Positions 33,971 to 44,484 of a stretch of DNA of 64,000 nucleotides are shown here, piece after piece; position 1 is the stretch's first letter, and the number at the start of each line of letters is the position of its first letter. The notes under the pieces were generated by a model, which did not search any database, was not told the DNA's origin, and saw nothing but the letters and a program-made list of their open reading frames with translations. The position numbers and the translations under genes are program-made. Location of the stretch: assembly GCF_000430545.1 (NCBI RefSeq), contig NZ_AUMF01000010.1:124001-188000 (forward strand). The letters run 5' to 3'. This DNA comes from Tenacibaculum ovolyticum DSM 18103 (GTDB taxonomy: Bacteria > Bacteroidota > Bacteroidia > Flavobacteriales > Flavobacteriaceae).

Positions 33971-36856
33971 TTGAAGAGAATTTATATATACTTGTTTTTT
34001 ATTCTTTTAATTTTTACAATTAAAGTAACAGCTCAGCACCCTTTTTTTACTCACTTAACTGAGAAAGATGGTTTGCCTGATATAGAGTTTTATAGTATTG
34101 TAGAAGATAGTAAAGGTTTTATATGGTTAGGAGCTGATAAAGGTCTTTTTCGTTATGATGGTAAAGAATTTAAAAACTATACACATCCAAAAAAAAGAGG
34201 ATTATCTGTTTTTGGTTTAGAGATAGATTCAAAGGGGAGAATTTGGTGTAATAATATTTCTGGACAATTTTTTTATGTAGAAAATGACGAGTTAATTCTT
34301 TTTAAAGATTTAAAAGAAGAGGTAAAAGGACAGTTAGCGGTGTTCTCTTTTTATCAAAATGACTTAATAACAAGTACAGAAACAGGAATGTATAACATCA
34401 ATGTGGATAATTTGTTGCAGAATAGATTGTTTGATAAAAAGGCTGGTTTCTATCCTTTTAATGTTAAAAAAAATAGTTTAATTAGTTTGTATGACCATGA
34501 AGTAATGGTTACAAAAAAGAAGCAAAAATCAGTTGTAAAGTATGATCTAGGGACATATAAGAAATATGAATTTAATAAATGGCAAATTACGTCATTTAAG
34601 AATAAAGATTTAATCTATGCTCATAATACGAATGACTTAAAAGTAAAACCAAAATTATTTTACGAACAAAAAGATCAGTTAAAAGAGGTTGTTTTACCTG
34701 AAAAAATACAAAATAATGTAATTATTACATTTTATGAGCAAAATGAAGAGCTTTGGCTTTGTACAGACGGAGGGTTGTTTATTTATGAATTAAACAAAGG
34801 TAGATTAATATATAAGAGAACTTATTTTAAAGGTAAGTTGGTTAGTGGAGTTTTAAGAGATCGAAATAATAATTATTGGATTACCACTTTAAGAAATGGA
34901 ATATACATAATTCCTAATTTATATATAGAAAGGTATGATATAGATGATAAAAAAATGAATATTAGTGCAATGAGTCGTATTGGTAAAGATTCATTAATCA
35001 TCGGTTCAACAAAAGGGCATTTAGGAATTTTAAACAAGAAAAAAAATGAATTAACATTTTTTAGAAAAGAATATAATGATAAGGTGTATTCTATTCGTGA
35101 TAGTAAGAATAAGGTTTATTTAAGTTTAGGAGTAAGCTCTTCTATATATGATAAAAATAGAAAAATAATTTATGAAGATAGATTTTGTGCAAACGCTAAA
35201 GATTTATCGTTAATTGATGAAAGTAATATATTATATGCATCTCATAATTCGGCAACAATTATAAATATTGAAAATAAAAGTGTTTGTCTTTTAAAAAAAG
35301 CTAGAGCCTACACTACATATTATAGTACTAAAAAAGAGATATATGTAGGGTATGTTGATGGGGTAGAGAAGTATGATAAACAAAAAATAGCTTCAAAAAT
35401 ACTATTTAATAACAAGCCAATTTTTGCAATAGATATTACTGAAACAGCAGATGGCACTATTTGGATATCAACCTTTAAGGATGGATTAATTGGTGTTAAG
35501 AATGGTAAAGCAGTACTTAATTATACAGTAAATAACGGCTTGTTGTCTAATCAGACAGGTAAGATAAAAGGGGATGGAGAATTACTTTGGATAGCTTCGG
35601 ATAAAGGATTGCAAGCACTAAATGTTAGGACTGGTGAGATTAAAAATTTAACTAAAAAGGATGGTATAAATTCTTTTAATATTTCTGAAATTTTACCTTT
35701 TAAAAAAGTGTTGTTTTTTAGTTCAAATAAGGGGTTATTTAAAATAAATAAGGAGAAGGTTTTTAAAGTTAGAAATATTTTAGATTTTTATTTCACCTCT
35801 GTCTTGATAAATGATAAGGAGGTTGTTGAAAAAGAAAAGTATGTGTTATCTTCTAAAGAAAAGAAGATAAAGTTCGGATTTCATACGAATGGTTTTTTGG
35901 CTGAAGATAACATTGTGTTTAAGTATAAGTTAATAAGTGATTTAGATGTAGGTAAATGGAGTACAATTGATAAAGGAGTAAACCAAGTTACATTTAATAA
36001 TCTTGCTGCTGGGAGGTATAGTTTAAAACTAAAAGCAATAGAATTAAATGGAAAAAAAGAAACAACTGAAAAACTAATTGTTTTAGAAGTAAAATTACCA
36101 TTTTATAAAGAATGGTGGTTTTTATTAACGATAATAACGTTTTTATTCATTTTAATCTGGTTTTTTTTTACAAAAAGATTTGATGAACTCGAAAAAAGTC
36201 AAAGGCAAGCCATTGAAAAAGAGCGAATGCAAAGGGCGTTAGTTGCGTCAAAATTAGAAACACTACAATCTCAAATGAATCCGCATTTTACCTTTAATGC
36301 ATTAAATTCAATTCAAAATTTAGTATTGAAAGGAAATAAACAAGAAGCATATAATTACCTAACTAAATTTTCATTACTGTTAAGGGAAAACCTATTATTG
36401 AGTACTAAAAGTTTTGTGTATTTTGATGAAGAATTATCGCTAATTAAAAAATATTTAGAATTAGAAAAACTTAGGTTTAGAGATAATTTTGTGTATGAAA
36501 TAAAAGGAGAGGAGTTTATTGATGATATTAAGATACCAACGATGATTATTCAACCATTTATTGAAAACGCAATAAAGCATGGCTTACATCATAAAATAAA
36601 AGGTCTTAGAAAAATAAAAATTGAATTTTCTCAAGAAAATCTCTTTAAGTGTATAATAACAGATAATGGAATCGGTTTTAAAGCAGCGGCTGAAATAAAC
36701 AAAAGAACAAAAAATAAATCTGTATCCTTTTCAACAAAAGCGATAAATGATAAGCTTAAAATATTGAAAGAATTTTATAAGACAGATATTGGTTTTGAAT
36801 ATGTAAGTACAGAAAAAGGGACTAAAGTGATTCTTAAAATACCATTTAAGCATTAA
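33971..36856 (+). CDS. Two-component sensor: propeller-type LytS-like histidine kinase
   Basis: A 961-residue membrane sensor kinase. It has a signal peptide (IYLFFILLIFTIKVTAQ), a periplasmic ligand-binding beta-propeller (about residues 22-630, repeats such as DSKGFIWLGADKGLFRYDG and DGTIWISTFKDGLIG), a Y_Y_Y-type domain, a single membrane helix near residue 720 (WWFLLTIITFLFILIWFFF) and a His_kinase domain. The phospho-acceptor His is in LQSQMNPHFTFNALNSIQN, the N-box is IIQPFIENAIKHGL and the G-box DNGIGF, all intact. The start is TTG at 33971, since no ATG lies in a suitable place. It pairs with the LytTR regulator downstream. Confidence 0.9.
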   Translation: MKRIYIYLFFILLIFTIKVTAQHPFFTHLTEKDGLPDIEFYSIVEDSKGFIWLGADKGLFRYDGKEFKNYTHPKKRGLSVFGLEIDSKGRIWCNNISGQFFYVENDELILFKDLKEEVKGQLAVFSFYQNDLITSTETGMYNINVDNLLQNRLFDKKAGFYPFNVKKNSLISLYDHEVMVTKKKQKSVVKYDLGTYKKYEFNKWQITSFKNKDLIYAHNTNDLKVKPKLFYEQKDQLKEVVLPEKIQNNVIITFYEQNEELWLCTDGGLFIYELNKGRLIYKRTYFKGKLVSGVLRDRNNNYWITTLRNGIYIIPNLYIERYDIDDKKMNISAMSRIGKDSLIIGSTKGHLGILNKKKNELTFFRKEYNDKVYSIRDSKNKVYLSLGVSSSIYDKNRKIIYEDRFCANAKDLSLIDESNILYASHNSATIINIENKSVCLLKKARAYTTYYSTKKEIYVGYVDGVEKYDKQKIASKILFNNKPIFAIDITETADGTIWISTFKDGLIGVKNGKAVLNYTVNNGLLSNQTGKIKGDGELLWIASDKGLQALNVRTGEIKNLTKKDGINSFNISEILPFKKVLFFSSNKGLFKINKEKVFKVRNILDFYFTSVLINDKEVVEKEKYVLSSKEKKIKFGFHTNGFLAEDNIVFKYKLISDLDVGKWSTIDKGVNQVTFNNLAAGRYSLKLKAIELNGKKETTEKLIVLEVKLPFYKEWWFLLTIITFLFILIWFFFTKRFDELEKSQRQAIEKERMQRALVASKLETLQSQMNPHFTFNALNSIQNLVLKGNKQEAYNYLTKFSLLLRENLLLSTKSFVYFDEELSLIKKYLELEKLRFRDNFVYEIKGEEFIDDIKIPTMIIQPFIENAIKHGLHHKIKGLRKIKIEFSQENLFKCIITDNGIGFKAAAEINKRTKNKSVSFSTKAINDKLKILKEFYKTDIGFEYVSTEKGTKVILKIPFKH

Positions 36857-36986
36857 AATAAATTCTTTCGGAAAGTATTTTAAAGCATTCGAAAAATTTA
36901 TTTACCTTTTTAAAAATAAAAGTAGCATCTTTAAAAATTAGGTTTACTAAATTATAAATAGTTCTGTCTACGATTCTTTTGGGTGA

Positions 36987-38216
36987 ATGAATAAGTTTTT
37001 AAAAATATATCATTATTTATTAAACATAGGAGTTACTTCTAAAAAGAATAATGAGTATAAAAAAATAAGACTTTTAAATGCTTTTTGCATGACATGGTCG
37101 GTAATGATTGTTATTATAACAATATTCGATCTAATATTTAACAGAGAGATTGAAGAAAGCTTAATCTTACATACGATTTCTTATTTTATTATTGGTTTTA
37201 TTTTTTATTTTCAAAGAAAGAAAAAATATACATTGGCTAGAGTTCTATTTATAACAGCTATTATTAGTGTTACATTTATTTTTGCCAATTTTATCACACC
37301 GCAGTCACTAATAGAAAATTTTTACTTTGTGTACCCTTTAATAGGTATATTGTTTATAGATAAAAAAGTAATAAATGTTTCGTTTTTACTTCTTTGTTTT
37401 TGCTTGTATTTCTTACCAAATATTTTTCTTAATATATATCCAGAAAATATGATTTTACCTGTATTGGTTTTTTGTGTTTTTTTAGGAATATTTGTTATTT
37501 TAAATTATTCAGAACAGTTAAATAAAAAACAAGAAAAAAAACTGTTAAAGCGTAAATTGGCATTAGAAGAAGCGTATTTTAAATTAGAAAAACAAAAAGA
37601 AAGCGAATTAACCCTTTTAAGGTTGCAAACATTAAAGGCACAGATGAATCCTCATTTTATGTTTAATACAATGAATTCTATTCAGAATTTAATTTTAAAA
37701 GATAATAAAATAGAAGCATATGATTTCTTTATAAAATTTTCGTCCTTAATGAGAGAAAATTTAAAAACAAGTGGTGATAGTTTTGTGAGGTTAAGAACAG
37801 AGCTGTCTATTATTAAAAGTTATTTAGAGTTAGAAAAACTTAGATTTGGTTCAGAATTTAAGTTTATTATAGAAGAGTTAAATTTTGATGAAGAAATTGA
37901 AATTCCTTCAATGATAATTCAACCTTACATAGAGGAGGCAATTAGATGTCGATTATTGCATTTAAAAGAAGGTGATAAAAAGATTACAGTCCGATTTTAT
38001 TTAGAAGACAAAGTGTTGGTTTGTGAGGTATTTGATAATGGAATTAGCAATTTATCTAAAGAAAAGAAACAAGAGATATCATCAAGAAAAATACTAGAAA
38101 AAAGACTTGTACTCTTAAAAGAATATTATAAAACAGATATTGGTTTTGAGTACATAGTAATACCGTTGGGTACTAAAGTAACAGTAAAAATACCATATAC
38201 TTTTTCACATGAATAA
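36987..38216 (+). CDS. LytS-like histidine kinase with degraded ATP site
   Basis: A 409-residue protein with an N-terminal membrane domain (about six helices, residues 30-170), a short coiled coil (KKQEKKLLKRKLALEEAYF) and a His_kinase domain. The acceptor His is kept (LKAQMNPHFMFNTMNSIQN). The N-box is not: where the intact neighbour has ENAIKHG this protein has EEAIRCR, losing the Mg-binding Asn; the G-box reads DNGISN in place of DNGIG. Sequence blocks such as YYKTDIGFEY are shared with the neighbour, so it looks like a diverged duplicate of it. Its last 8 bases overlap the regulator gene. Confidence 0.87.
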   Translation: MNKFLKIYHYLLNIGVTSKKNNEYKKIRLLNAFCMTWSVMIVIITIFDLIFNREIEESLILHTISYFIIGFIFYFQRKKKYTLARVLFITAIISVTFIFANFITPQSLIENFYFVYPLIGILFIDKKVINVSFLLLCFCLYFLPNIFLNIYPENMILPVLVFCVFLGIFVILNYSEQLNKKQEKKLLKRKLALEEAYFKLEKQKESELTLLRLQTLKAQMNPHFMFNTMNSIQNLILKDNKIEAYDFFIKFSSLMRENLKTSGDSFVRLRTELSIIKSYLELEKLRFGSEFKFIIEELNFDEEIEIPSMIIQPYIEEAIRCRLLHLKEGDKKITVRFYLEDKVLVCEVFDNGISNLSKEKKQEISSRKILEKRLVLLKEYYKTDIGFEYIVIPLGTKVTVKIPYTFSHE

Positions 38217-38949
38217 AATAAGTGCAATATTAGTAGATGACGAAATTAACGCAAGAGAAAATTTAAGGATTTTATTAAATAATTTTTGTAGTAATGTAAA
38301 TATTTTAGGGGAAGCAACGAATGTTGATGAAGCGGTATTTGCAATAAGAAAATATCAGCCGCAAATAGTATTTTTAGATATAGAGATGCCTCAGAAAAAT
38401 GGTTTTCAATTGTTAGAGGAGTTTGATGAAATAAAATTTCACGTAATTTTTGTAACTGCATATGATAGTTATGCTATAAAAGCATTTCAAGTTTCTGCGA
38501 TAGATTATCTTTTAAAGCCTATAGATATTTCTTTGTTAGAAAAAGCAATTAAAAAAGCAGAGAAATATATAGAAAATAGTAATCAAGGTTCAAGAATTAA
38601 CTTGTTGCAAGAAAATAAAAAAGAAATAACAAAAATTGCAATTCCTTATAAAAGCGATTATGCTATTGTAAATGTCAATGATATATTATTTATTGAAGCT
38701 GATAGAATGTACTCTGTAATTTATACAGTTAAAGGAAAAGAGTTTGTGGTTGCAAAAAAACTGAATTATTATGAAGCTCTTTTTTCTGAAAAGGGTGTGT
38801 TTATTAGGGTTCATAGATCATGGATTGTTAATATAAACCAGATAGATACTTACTCAAAAAAAGAGAAAAAAATTGTTTTAAAGACTAAATTTAAAGTACC
38901 TGTAAGTAAAAGTTTTAAAGAGAATTTTGAAAAACTTTTTTATATGTAG
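38209..38949 (+). CDS. LytTR-family response regulator
   Basis: A 246-residue regulator. The receiver domain (1-120) has acidic residues in AILVDDEINAREN, the phospho-acceptor Asp in QIVFLDIEMPQKNGF, and the Lys in IDYLLKPIDI. The LytTR DNA-binding domain (about 150-246) has ILFIEADRMYSVIYTVKGKE and IRVHRSWIVNINQID. Its ATG overlaps the end of the kinase gene, so the three form one signalling operon. A small secreted protein gene follows and could be its target. Confidence 0.95.
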   Translation: MNKISAILVDDEINARENLRILLNNFCSNVNILGEATNVDEAVFAIRKYQPQIVFLDIEMPQKNGFQLLEEFDEIKFHVIFVTAYDSYAIKAFQVSAIDYLLKPIDISLLEKAIKKAEKYIENSNQGSRINLLQENKKEITKIAIPYKSDYAIVNVNDILFIEADRMYSVIYTVKGKEFVVAKKLNYYEALFSEKGVFIRVHRSWIVNINQIDTYSKKEKKIVLKTKFKVPVSKSFKENFEKLFYM

Positions 38950-39074
38950 AAATTTTTCTTTAATTTTAGTAGGAAAAAAGGAAAGAATATTGCTTCATTA
39001 CTATTTAATATAATCGTTTTAGTTTTGTGGTGAGTCTTAAAGATTAAAGTAATAATAATTTAAATTAATGAAAG

Positions 39075-39392
39075 ATGAAAAAAGTAATTGTGTTAATTGG
39101 AGTGATAGGTTTACTATCTTTTAGTAGCGTATCAAGTGAAGTTACGGTTAAAGAAAATACTAAAAAAGAAATGGCTTTAGATGGTATCTTTTTTTTAATT
39201 AATAATACTGCAAGTGATGTGCCTGTTTACGTAGGTGCAGACCCTGTAGTTTTAAAAAGGGGATCAAGAGCTCTTATTTCTTGTGTAATAGGTAAAGAAA
39301 TACGTTTTGACAATGGTGGTGTACAAGGAGATGTTATTTTTACAATAGATAGTAGTCATTGTGGTATATCACTAATGCTGTCTAATTTCTAA
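39075..39392 (+). CDS. Small exported protein, unknown function
   Basis: A 105-residue protein with an N-terminal signal (KKVIVLIGVIGLLSFSSVSS) and a beta-rich mature part of about 80 residues with two Cys (ALISCVIG and SSHCGIS). No family is recognised. It follows the LytTR regulator by 125 bp and ends in a strong terminator, so it is a likely member or output gene of that locus. Confidence 0.7.
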   Translation: MKKVIVLIGVIGLLSFSSVSSEVTVKENTKKEMALDGIFFLINNTASDVPVYVGADPVVLKRGSRALISCVIGKEIRFDNGGVQGDVIFTIDSSHCGISLMLSNF

Positions 39393-39414
39393 ACGATATT
39401 TTTAAAATTTTATT

Positions 39415-39450
39415 AAAAGCCAAAACTGAATATTAGTTTTGGCTTTTTTT
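39415..39450 (+). terminator. Rho-independent terminator
   Basis: A 13-bp stem AAAAGCCAAAACT with AGTTTTGGCTTTT, 7-nt loop, followed by further T. It separates the signalling locus from the convergent ATPase gene. Confidence 0.88.
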
Positions 39451-39473
39451 AGAGATAGGTTAAGGGTAGTTTT

Positions 39474-42400
39474 TTATTTATCTAACCCTTTCTGTAAAAC
39501 TTCTTTAATACCTTCAAGGTTTTCAGTAAAAGCCATCATTTGACTTAGTACTTGAGCCATTTCGTTTTCGTTACCAAAGCCTTTAAGCTTATTGTTTTTA
39601 ACAAAGACTTTTTTTATTGAGTTCCAACGTGTTTCTTCTTCAGTAGATAAAACCCCAATTAACTCTTTGTATTTTAAAAGATTTGCTTCAGCTGCTGATG
39701 TTAAAGTTTGAGATTCGCTTTCGTAATGAGATAATATTAAACTATTTAATTCATCATCATTCATTATAGGTACTATTTTAGCAACCAATTTGTTCATGTC
39801 ACGATAAGAGCCTTGCAGTTTAAAAGAAGGCTCGACCCTATAAGAGTCATCCATGGCGGCAGATTTTATGTAGGCTTGATTTACTTTCATTATCGTATTT
39901 CTAACAATAATTACTTTTTCCAATACAGCTACATAATCTTGCACTTCTTGCTTTGTGTGGTTTCCTTTTAAATTAACATCTTGTGTATTGTTTTCAATTT
40001 TATCAATTAAAGTATAAATATCCTCAAAAGCTTTGCTACTTAATTGATGTAATACTGGGTTTGCTGTTAAAGAGTTTTCGATTAAACTTAATTTAAATAA
40101 ATGAGCGGTATCACCAATAATGTCTCCTAAATTATAAATATCTGCTCTGTTGGCTAACATGTCTGGTATTTGAAACTTATCACCACTTTCGGTATAGGGA
40201 TTACCAGCCATAATTACGCAAAACTTTTTGCCACGTAAATCGTATGTTTTTGGTTTTCCTTTATAAACACCTTCAATTTTACGAGTTCCATCAGAAAGAG
40301 AAATAAATTTTTGAAGAAATTCAGGATTACAATGTTGTATATCATCTAGATATAACATTACATTATCTCCCATTTCAAGCGCTAAGTTTAATTTTTTTAA
40401 TTCTTCTCTAGAAGCTGAATTATTCGCAGCCATTGGATCAACAGAGGTTACTTCATGACCAATTGCGGGGCCGTTTATTTTCATAAACACCAATCCTAAT
40501 CGGTTTGAAATATATTCCATTAAAGTAGTTTTACCATAACCAGGAGGTGATATTAATAAAAGCATTCCCATTCTGTCAGTACGCTTATTATCACCAACAG
40601 TACCTAATTGTTTTGCTAAATTATCTCCAATTAAAGGAAAGTAAACCTGATCTATTAATTTATTTCTTACAAACGATGATAATACACGAGGTTTAAACTC
40701 TTCTAACTTTAAATCATTTTTTAAATCATCGGTAACTAATTGCTTTGTTTCTTTAAAATTTAGATAGTTAGGAACCTCGGTATTTGTAAAGTGCTTTAAG
40801 TTTTCTGTAAATTGATGGTAATTAAAGGTGAACTCACTATTGTTTAATGTTGTGTGTTCTCCTATTACATCTTTTAAAATTACAATAGGATTAATGTTAT
40901 TAATTTTTGAAACAGAAGTGTCTTCAAAGAATAAAAGACAGACAACTTCATGAATATATGTTTCGTTATCGAGGTTTGTTGCTGATATATATGAGCTCAC
41001 CCATTGTTTTATTAATTGAATTTTAGCAACATAATTATTTAACTTTTCAAAACCAGATTTAAAAGTATGTAAAGCATCTTGTTTTTGTAGCGCTTTTATA
41101 AAGTTGTCTTTTATATTTGAGGCATTGGTACTAACGTGAAAAGAATTGTCTTGTTGAAGCTCATTAAATAAGTAGCTTGAAATTTCTTTACTTTCACTCT
41201 TTTCATATAAAAGAGATGTTTCAGAAAAAGTAATAATTTTACTAGTTAACTCATCTATGATAAAATCATATTCCTTGCTTTCTGGGAAAACTTTAAGTAC
41301 TTCACCAGAAGTTTTTATAGCAATATTATAATTATCTTGTTCCTCTTGTTTTAAGTGATGCCAAAAATATTGAGCATAAGCTCTTGTGTTGGGTGTGTAA
41401 GTTAATAACCCAAGTTCGTTGTGTTTATGTACGAGTGTGTGTAATATTTTACTAGCATCTATATCATGAACACCTTTAATATAGCCTTCTGAATACAAAT
41501 TACTACTTTCTTTTTGAATTATAATCAATAACTCCTTTTCTGTTTTATTGATTAATTCTTTTTCTGGGAGGTTCTTAAATATTTTATAAGCTAAATATGC
41601 TGCACGATAAATAGTTTTATTTTCAGAAACTAATTCCTGGTCCCAGTATTTTTTAGAGTTTATAAGTATTTCATTATTTATTTTCTCATAAAAATTAGTT
41701 CCAGTTAAATGGTAGTATAAATCGTTGTCTTTATAAACAATCGTTAAATCTAATACTTGTCTGTTTACACCAAATTTATGTTTACCGAATTTTATGATGT
41801 TTTCACCATCTTCGTAAAGTTCTTGTTTGTCTTTTAACTTTCTAATGGCGTTTTCTTTGGCAACTTTTAGTTGTGTTTGTATTGATTCTGCTTTACCAAT
41901 ATCATCTAATTCTTTTAACTGATTAACAATATCTCTTACTTTGTTAATCATTAAATCAGCAGCAAAATAACCGTTGATTTCTTCATTAGAGTTAAATGTT
42001 TGTGCTTTTTTAGCAACCCCTTTTAAAATACGTTCTGAGGCTGTTTGTAAAGCGGTGGTTTTTTTATTTCGCTTTTCTATTAAAGCGTTTTTACGAGCAT
42101 CAAAAGCATTGTGAATTTCTTCACGTTTTTCTATTATTTGAGTGATAAATTCATCGTAATCTGCAAATTTACCTTCCAACTCTTCAAGTTGAATAGAAGT
42201 TTTGGTAAGGTATTCATCACATTTTTCTGGCGTTGTAGCCATGTCTATGTAATTGATGATACTTTGATCTATTAATTTTAATTGGGCAATAAAATCAGCT
42301 TTGGCTTCTGTACTACCAAGTGTTTTTATTTTATTTTTTATTCCTGATTTTAGTTGATTAAGTGTTGCGAAAATCAACGAAATATTGTCAATTATTTTAG

Positions 42401-44330
42401 TTGATTGTGAAGTGTCTTCAATTTCTAAATTAGAAACAATTTCAATCAATAACTCTAAATCAGATGTTATTTTATGTACTTCTTTTTCTAATTTTTTTAC
42501 CTCAATTACTTTTTTAATAGCAAGAAGTTCTTCTTTTTTTTCTTCAGCTCTTTTATGGTAAGGTTGTAAAGCTTTGTCATTTAATAAAAATTGAACACAA
42601 CGCTTAGATATTAATGTGTTTTGTTCGGTAATTTGTTCTTCTAGAGCCTTTAACTGTTCAGGGTTTACATAGCGAATATCATGTAAGCTGATTACTTCAC
42701 CTCTTAAAGTACGAAGTAGGTTTAAGAGTTCTACAAAATCATCAATAGTTTTAAAAGAAGTGCTTCGTATTTTACTAAACAGCGCATCTGATTTTTTATT
42801 AATGTTTTCAGTTTCTTTAGTTGCTTGTTTTTTTAATTGTACAACTTTTTCAAATTCATCAATAGCCGAATTTGCCGCCTGATTTATTTCTAAAACAGGA
42901 AGGTTTAATTGATGTGTTTCTTTTTCGGGTAACCAGTAATAGGTGTCATTTATATCTTTAGATTGCTTTGCTATATCGTCGTAAAGCCCATTGTAATTGT
43001 CATCTTTATTAAGAAGTGTAATTAACTCATGGCATTCGGCCATGGCTTTTACAATATCTTTGTTCCCTATCTTATAGAGTAAGGTATCTTGGTGTTGAGA
43101 TGGCATAAGATCTCCTTTTAAGTAGGGAGTTTGCCAAATCTGGACTACATGATGTTTTGTTTGCTCGTTTTCAGTTTTAAAATAACACAATTCACCATTT
43201 TCTAAAACGGTAAAACCATTACAAATAATAGGTGTTTTTACCTCTTGCTCAATAATGTTGTAAGACATTAATATGTATAAACCACGTATGGTTGCATAAA
43301 AAACATATAAATAATCTTCACCATTTGGGGAGCTTATTTTTTGTTGGAATTTAACATTTTTAGCATCGTTTTCAAACAGTTTGTATTCGCCAGTTTGTAA
43401 ATAATATCCGTTAGGAAATATGATACCTTGATCATCTGGTAATTGAACAGCAGTATCTTTAATACTGTCTATTTTTTTTACTTCTTTTAGTTTATGGTTG
43501 TAAACAAAATAACGAGATTCTTCTTGAAAAGGTTTCACTTCAAGTGCAACTAAATTACCTAGGTTGGCGTATCTAAACTGACCATCGTCTAATGTTTGAT
43601 CTATTTGGGTTACAGGTTCAGAAAGTATTCCCTTTCCATCGTCTGTATTATCTTCAATTTTAATAGTTAAATCACCTCCAGTGGTTTCAACAAAAATTTT
43701 ATCTAAAATAGAAATGTGTGAGTGTTTACCGTAACGATGCATGTCGCGAGTAGCTTCTTTCCATTGAAATTCATGCTGGGTAGGGTATTTGTACTCATGT
43801 TCACTTCTATTGTCAATATATTTTAGTTGGTTGTCATTAATTAACCATTTAAAGGTTTTTATATCGCTATTACTCTCACTTAGTTGAAAAACCATATGTA
43901 AGTAATTATCGATAACAGCAAACTTTGAAAATATAGTGTTTCTGTAATATTTATATAGGTTTGTAAAATCGTCTAAAAAGATAGGGTCATTTAATAACTC
44001 AAGATCTTTTGATTGAAAATGATTGTCTTTGTATTCGTAAATACTAAATACATCAGATAGTTTTATATCGGTACGTAAACCAAAATGTACATTGTAGCCA
44101 AAAATAGAAATGTTACTTAAAGAAATAATGTCTCTGGCAATACAGTTGTTGTCTGTATTAATACGGTCATTAGAAATAAGTTTGGTTTCTATTGTACCAA
44201 AAACATGTTTTCTGGCATCGTTTAGTTGTTGTAATCGTTCTTGTAGTTCTTGCTTTTGTTTTTGCAATCTACTTTGAATAATTTCATAGGTTCCGCCGTC
44301 TAATTGTTGAGAAGTATTTTGGTTTTCCAT
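39474..44330 (-). CDS. Giant coiled-coil AAA ATPase ('DNA repair ATPase' type)
   Basis: A 1618-residue protein. The first 30-45 residues are a Gln-rich coiled coil (LQKQKQELQERLQQL), then a long region with WD-like or beta-rich parts (about 60-450), a coiled-coil middle (about 500-870) and a C-terminal AAA ATPase: Walker A LLISPPGYGKTTLMEY (about residue 1260), Walker B NVMLYLDDIQHCNPEFLQ (about 1325) and GKKFCVIMAGNPYTESGD. Databases usually name this family DNA repair ATPase, a label without firm evidence. It follows a PspA-YqiJ-flotillin set, which suggests a membrane-associated remodeller. A terminator hairpin separates it from the flotillin gene. Confidence 0.85.
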   Translation of the reverse strand: MENQNTSQQLDGGTYEIIQSRLQKQKQELQERLQQLNDARKHVFGTIETKLISNDRINTDNNCIARDIISLSNISIFGYNVHFGLRTDIKLSDVFSIYEYKDNHFQSKDLELLNDPIFLDDFTNLYKYYRNTIFSKFAVIDNYLHMVFQLSESNSDIKTFKWLINDNQLKYIDNRSEHEYKYPTQHEFQWKEATRDMHRYGKHSHISILDKIFVETTGGDLTIKIEDNTDDGKGILSEPVTQIDQTLDDGQFRYANLGNLVALEVKPFQEESRYFVYNHKLKEVKKIDSIKDTAVQLPDDQGIIFPNGYYLQTGEYKLFENDAKNVKFQQKISSPNGEDYLYVFYATIRGLYILMSYNIIEQEVKTPIICNGFTVLENGELCYFKTENEQTKHHVVQIWQTPYLKGDLMPSQHQDTLLYKIGNKDIVKAMAECHELITLLNKDDNYNGLYDDIAKQSKDINDTYYWLPEKETHQLNLPVLEINQAANSAIDEFEKVVQLKKQATKETENINKKSDALFSKIRSTSFKTIDDFVELLNLLRTLRGEVISLHDIRYVNPEQLKALEEQITEQNTLISKRCVQFLLNDKALQPYHKRAEEKKEELLAIKKVIEVKKLEKEVHKITSDLELLIEIVSNLEIEDTSQSTKIIDNISLIFATLNQLKSGIKNKIKTLGSTEAKADFIAQLKLIDQSIINYIDMATTPEKCDEYLTKTSIQLEELEGKFADYDEFITQIIEKREEIHNAFDARKNALIEKRNKKTTALQTASERILKGVAKKAQTFNSNEEINGYFAADLMINKVRDIVNQLKELDDIGKAESIQTQLKVAKENAIRKLKDKQELYEDGENIIKFGKHKFGVNRQVLDLTIVYKDNDLYYHLTGTNFYEKINNEILINSKKYWDQELVSENKTIYRAAYLAYKIFKNLPEKELINKTEKELLIIIQKESSNLYSEGYIKGVHDIDASKILHTLVHKHNELGLLTYTPNTRAYAQYFWHHLKQEEQDNYNIAIKTSGEVLKVFPESKEYDFIIDELTSKIITFSETSLLYEKSESKEISSYLFNELQQDNSFHVSTNASNIKDNFIKALQKQDALHTFKSGFEKLNNYVAKIQLIKQWVSSYISATNLDNETYIHEVVCLLFFEDTSVSKINNINPIVILKDVIGEHTTLNNSEFTFNYHQFTENLKHFTNTEVPNYLNFKETKQLVTDDLKNDLKLEEFKPRVLSSFVRNKLIDQVYFPLIGDNLAKQLGTVGDNKRTDRMGMLLLISPPGYGKTTLMEYISNRLGLVFMKINGPAIGHEVTSVDPMAANNSASREELKKLNLALEMGDNVMLYLDDIQHCNPEFLQKFISLSDGTRKIEGVYKGKPKTYDLRGKKFCVIMAGNPYTESGDKFQIPDMLANRADIYNLGDIIGDTAHLFKLSLIENSLTANPVLHQLSSKAFEDIYTLIDKIENNTQDVNLKGNHTKQEVQDYVAVLEKVIIVRNTIMKVNQAYIKSAAMDDSYRVEPSFKLQGSYRDMNKLVAKIVPIMNDDELNSLILSHYESESQTLTSAAEANLLKYKELIGVLSTEEETRWNSIKKVFVKNNKLKGFGNENEMAQVLSQMMAFTENLEGIKEVLQKGLDK

Positions 44331-44446
44331 GCTTTTTTTTAGTCAAGATTTTTAATCAAGCAACAAAAACATTTAAAATAGAAGAATGAAATTGTTTCTT
44401 GAGTAATCTAGTTAAGAGAATTTTCAAATAAATGAAGATAAAAAAT

Positions 44447-44477
44447 AAGCGCTTAAGGTTTACTCAAGCGCTTTTTT
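44447..44477. terminator. Hairpin between flotillin and the giant ATPase gene
   Basis: AAGCGCTT (44447-44454) pairs with AAGCGCTT (44466-44473), with T-rich sequence on both strands. On the minus strand it could end or attenuate the flotillin transcript before the ATPase gene. Confidence 0.7.
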
Positions 44478-44484
44478 ATAATGA

